6,514 nt of DNA from Paracoccaceae bacterium (GTDB lineage: Bacteria; Pseudomonadota; Alphaproteobacteria; Rhodobacterales; Rhodobacteraceae). The stretch lies in assembly GCA_027069385.1 (NCBI GenBank), contig JALXER010000148.1:1-6514 (forward strand), written 5' to 3'. Shown one piece after another: positions 5,841 through 6,514 of the stretch. The translations under genes and the position numbers were made by a program. The notes beneath the pieces are model-generated. The model was not told the origin of the DNA. It made no database searches and saw only the letters and a list, made by a program, of their open reading frames with translations. Each line of letters opens with the position of its first letter. Within the stretch, counting starts at the first letter, position 1.

Positions 5841-6514
5841 TCACGCTATCGGCACGGTTTTCAAATGTGCCTCTATGGCCTCGCGCACGTCTTTGGACAG
5901 TGGCAGTTGATTTTTTTCGGTGTTCCAATGGTGATGAAACAACTCAACAGTCTCATGTGCTGTGTCTAGAACCAGTTTCTCCGGCAAAGCCGCCTTTGCG
6001 GCCAAATGGGCAAGCTCATCATCCCCAAAATCTGAAAACGCTTTTGACCGCGAAACATTCAGCGCAAACTGATCGTTAGGAATATATGAGATTGTTGAAA
6101 CGAAGTCATAAGCGGGCGCAAGTGACACATTGCGTTGGTCCGGGTAGATCACTGACCAGTTTTTAAGATGCATATCACCATTGCCAATAAGAACATTGTA
6201 GGTCAGACGGCGAATGAACTCGACTATGTCGGCGTCATTGCCTTCGGCAGCAAGAACCTGTGCGATATTACGCATGCTGGCATTCTTGTATTTTTCGTCG
6301 GCATAGACTCCATAAATCTGTGCAAAATCTTCAATGTGAACATTTGTGCCGTCATCAAGCCGGTCAAACCGTTTGATAACAAAGGCCTTGTCGCCGACTC
6401 TGTCGATTCCTTCGGGAATATTTCCTATTGTTGCGATATCAACGAGATCAATGGCTGGAACATTCATCCCGATCAGATCGGCGAGCCGCATCATTGAAAA
6501 CTCGTTTTCAGGAA
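5841..6514 (-). CDS. hipA: HipA-family toxin kinase, C-terminal part (5' end outside window)
   Basis: The last 224 residues of a HipA-type serine/threonine kinase, the toxin of HipBA-like toxin-antitoxin systems. E. coli HipA phosphorylates glutamyl-tRNA synthetase and causes growth arrest and persistence; targets of other members differ. Visible from the window edge are PENEFSMMRLADLIGMNVP (HipA-C fold), the lysine strand AFVIKRFDR, HIEDFAQIYG, the catalytic loop NGDMHLKNWS (about 6155-6185, matching D-x-H-x-K-N of the family) and LAPAYDF (about 6103-6120), whose Asp corresponds to the metal-binding Asp. All key kinase residues are therefore present. Codons continue in frame past the ATG at 6494 to base 6512, so the protein starts outside the window. 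The N-terminal domain and a hipB antitoxin gene would be expected beyond the right edge. The DNA is less GC-rich than the purF region, consistent with transfer. Confidence 0.94.
   Translation of the reverse strand, partial: PENEFSMMRLADLIGMNVPAIDLVDIATIGNIPEGIDRVGDKAFVIKRFDRLDDGTNVHIEDFAQIYGVYADEKYKNASMRNIAQVLAAEGNDADIVEFIRRLTYNVLIGNGDMHLKNWSVIYPDQRNVSLAPAYDFVSTISYIPNDQFALNVSRSKAFSDFGDDELAHLAAKAALPEKLVLDTAHETVELFHHHWNTEKNQLPLSKDVREAIEAHLKTVPIA

Noticed and set aside
6168..6497. Plus-strand open frame of 109 codons opposite hipA
   Set aside because: It is antisense to the conserved HipA kinase motifs and has no recognisable features.
1..6514. tRNA, rRNA, CRISPR array or riboswitch
   Set aside because: No cloverleaf, regularly spaced repeats or known leader motif could be seen on either strand. 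A tRNAscan or Infernal run could confirm their absence.

Overview
The window reads as a chromosomal segment of an alphaproteobacterium, most likely a member of the Rhodobacteraceae (Roseobacter group). The reasons are the order radA-cvpA-purF on one strand, the wording of the RadA C-terminus and PurF, the moderately high GC of the left half, and mobilization-gene remnants of a type I associate with roseobacter plasmids. The taxonomic call is inference from recalled family resemblance, not from a search.

Left part (1-3082), ordinary core genome on the + strand: the C-terminal end of radA (recombination-associated ATPase), cvpA (four-helix inner-membrane protein), purF (first committed enzyme of purine synthesis, Fe-S type with all four cluster cysteines visible) and a four-helix bacterial cytochrome b561. 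The radA and cvpA frames are 5 bases apart and purF follows 69 bases later, so these three look like one transcription unit. The b561 gene is 77 bases further on and is followed by a perfect 8-bp hairpin.

Middle (3083-4729), transition to accessory DNA: a 144-base intergenic gap, then a 500-residue protein with an N-terminal peptidoglycan-binding-like domain and a central Gly/Ala-rich hydrophobic segment. It has no Sec signal and I do not recognise its family. It may be an envelope-targeting effector or toxin-like protein.

Right part (4730-5768), a scar of mobile DNA: pieces of at least three genes lie end to end with parts missing. They are the tail of an RHS repeat core (NRYAYSHNDPVN, stop at 4935), a MobC relaxosome protein lacking its N-terminus and C-terminus (about 4950-5153), a slice of a MobA/VirD2-type relaxase containing the HxH metal-binding motif (about 5155-5355), and the basic coiled-coil tail of the same type of relaxase (5343-5768). 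The reading frame changes at each relaxase junction. This is best explained by successive deletions in an integrated mobilizable element that had landed in or next to an RHS-type toxin locus.

Far right (5841-6514), minus strand and running off the edge: the C-terminal kinase part of a HipA-family toxin, converging tail-to-tail on the scar. Its DNA is visibly poorer in GC: two 60-base lines counted by hand gave 48% and 50%, against 63% for one purF line. Overall this looks like a conserved purine/recombination neighbourhood joined to a decayed accessory island. Nothing here is proven to be a new system. The two items most worth following are the 500-residue protein and the layered deletion junctions.
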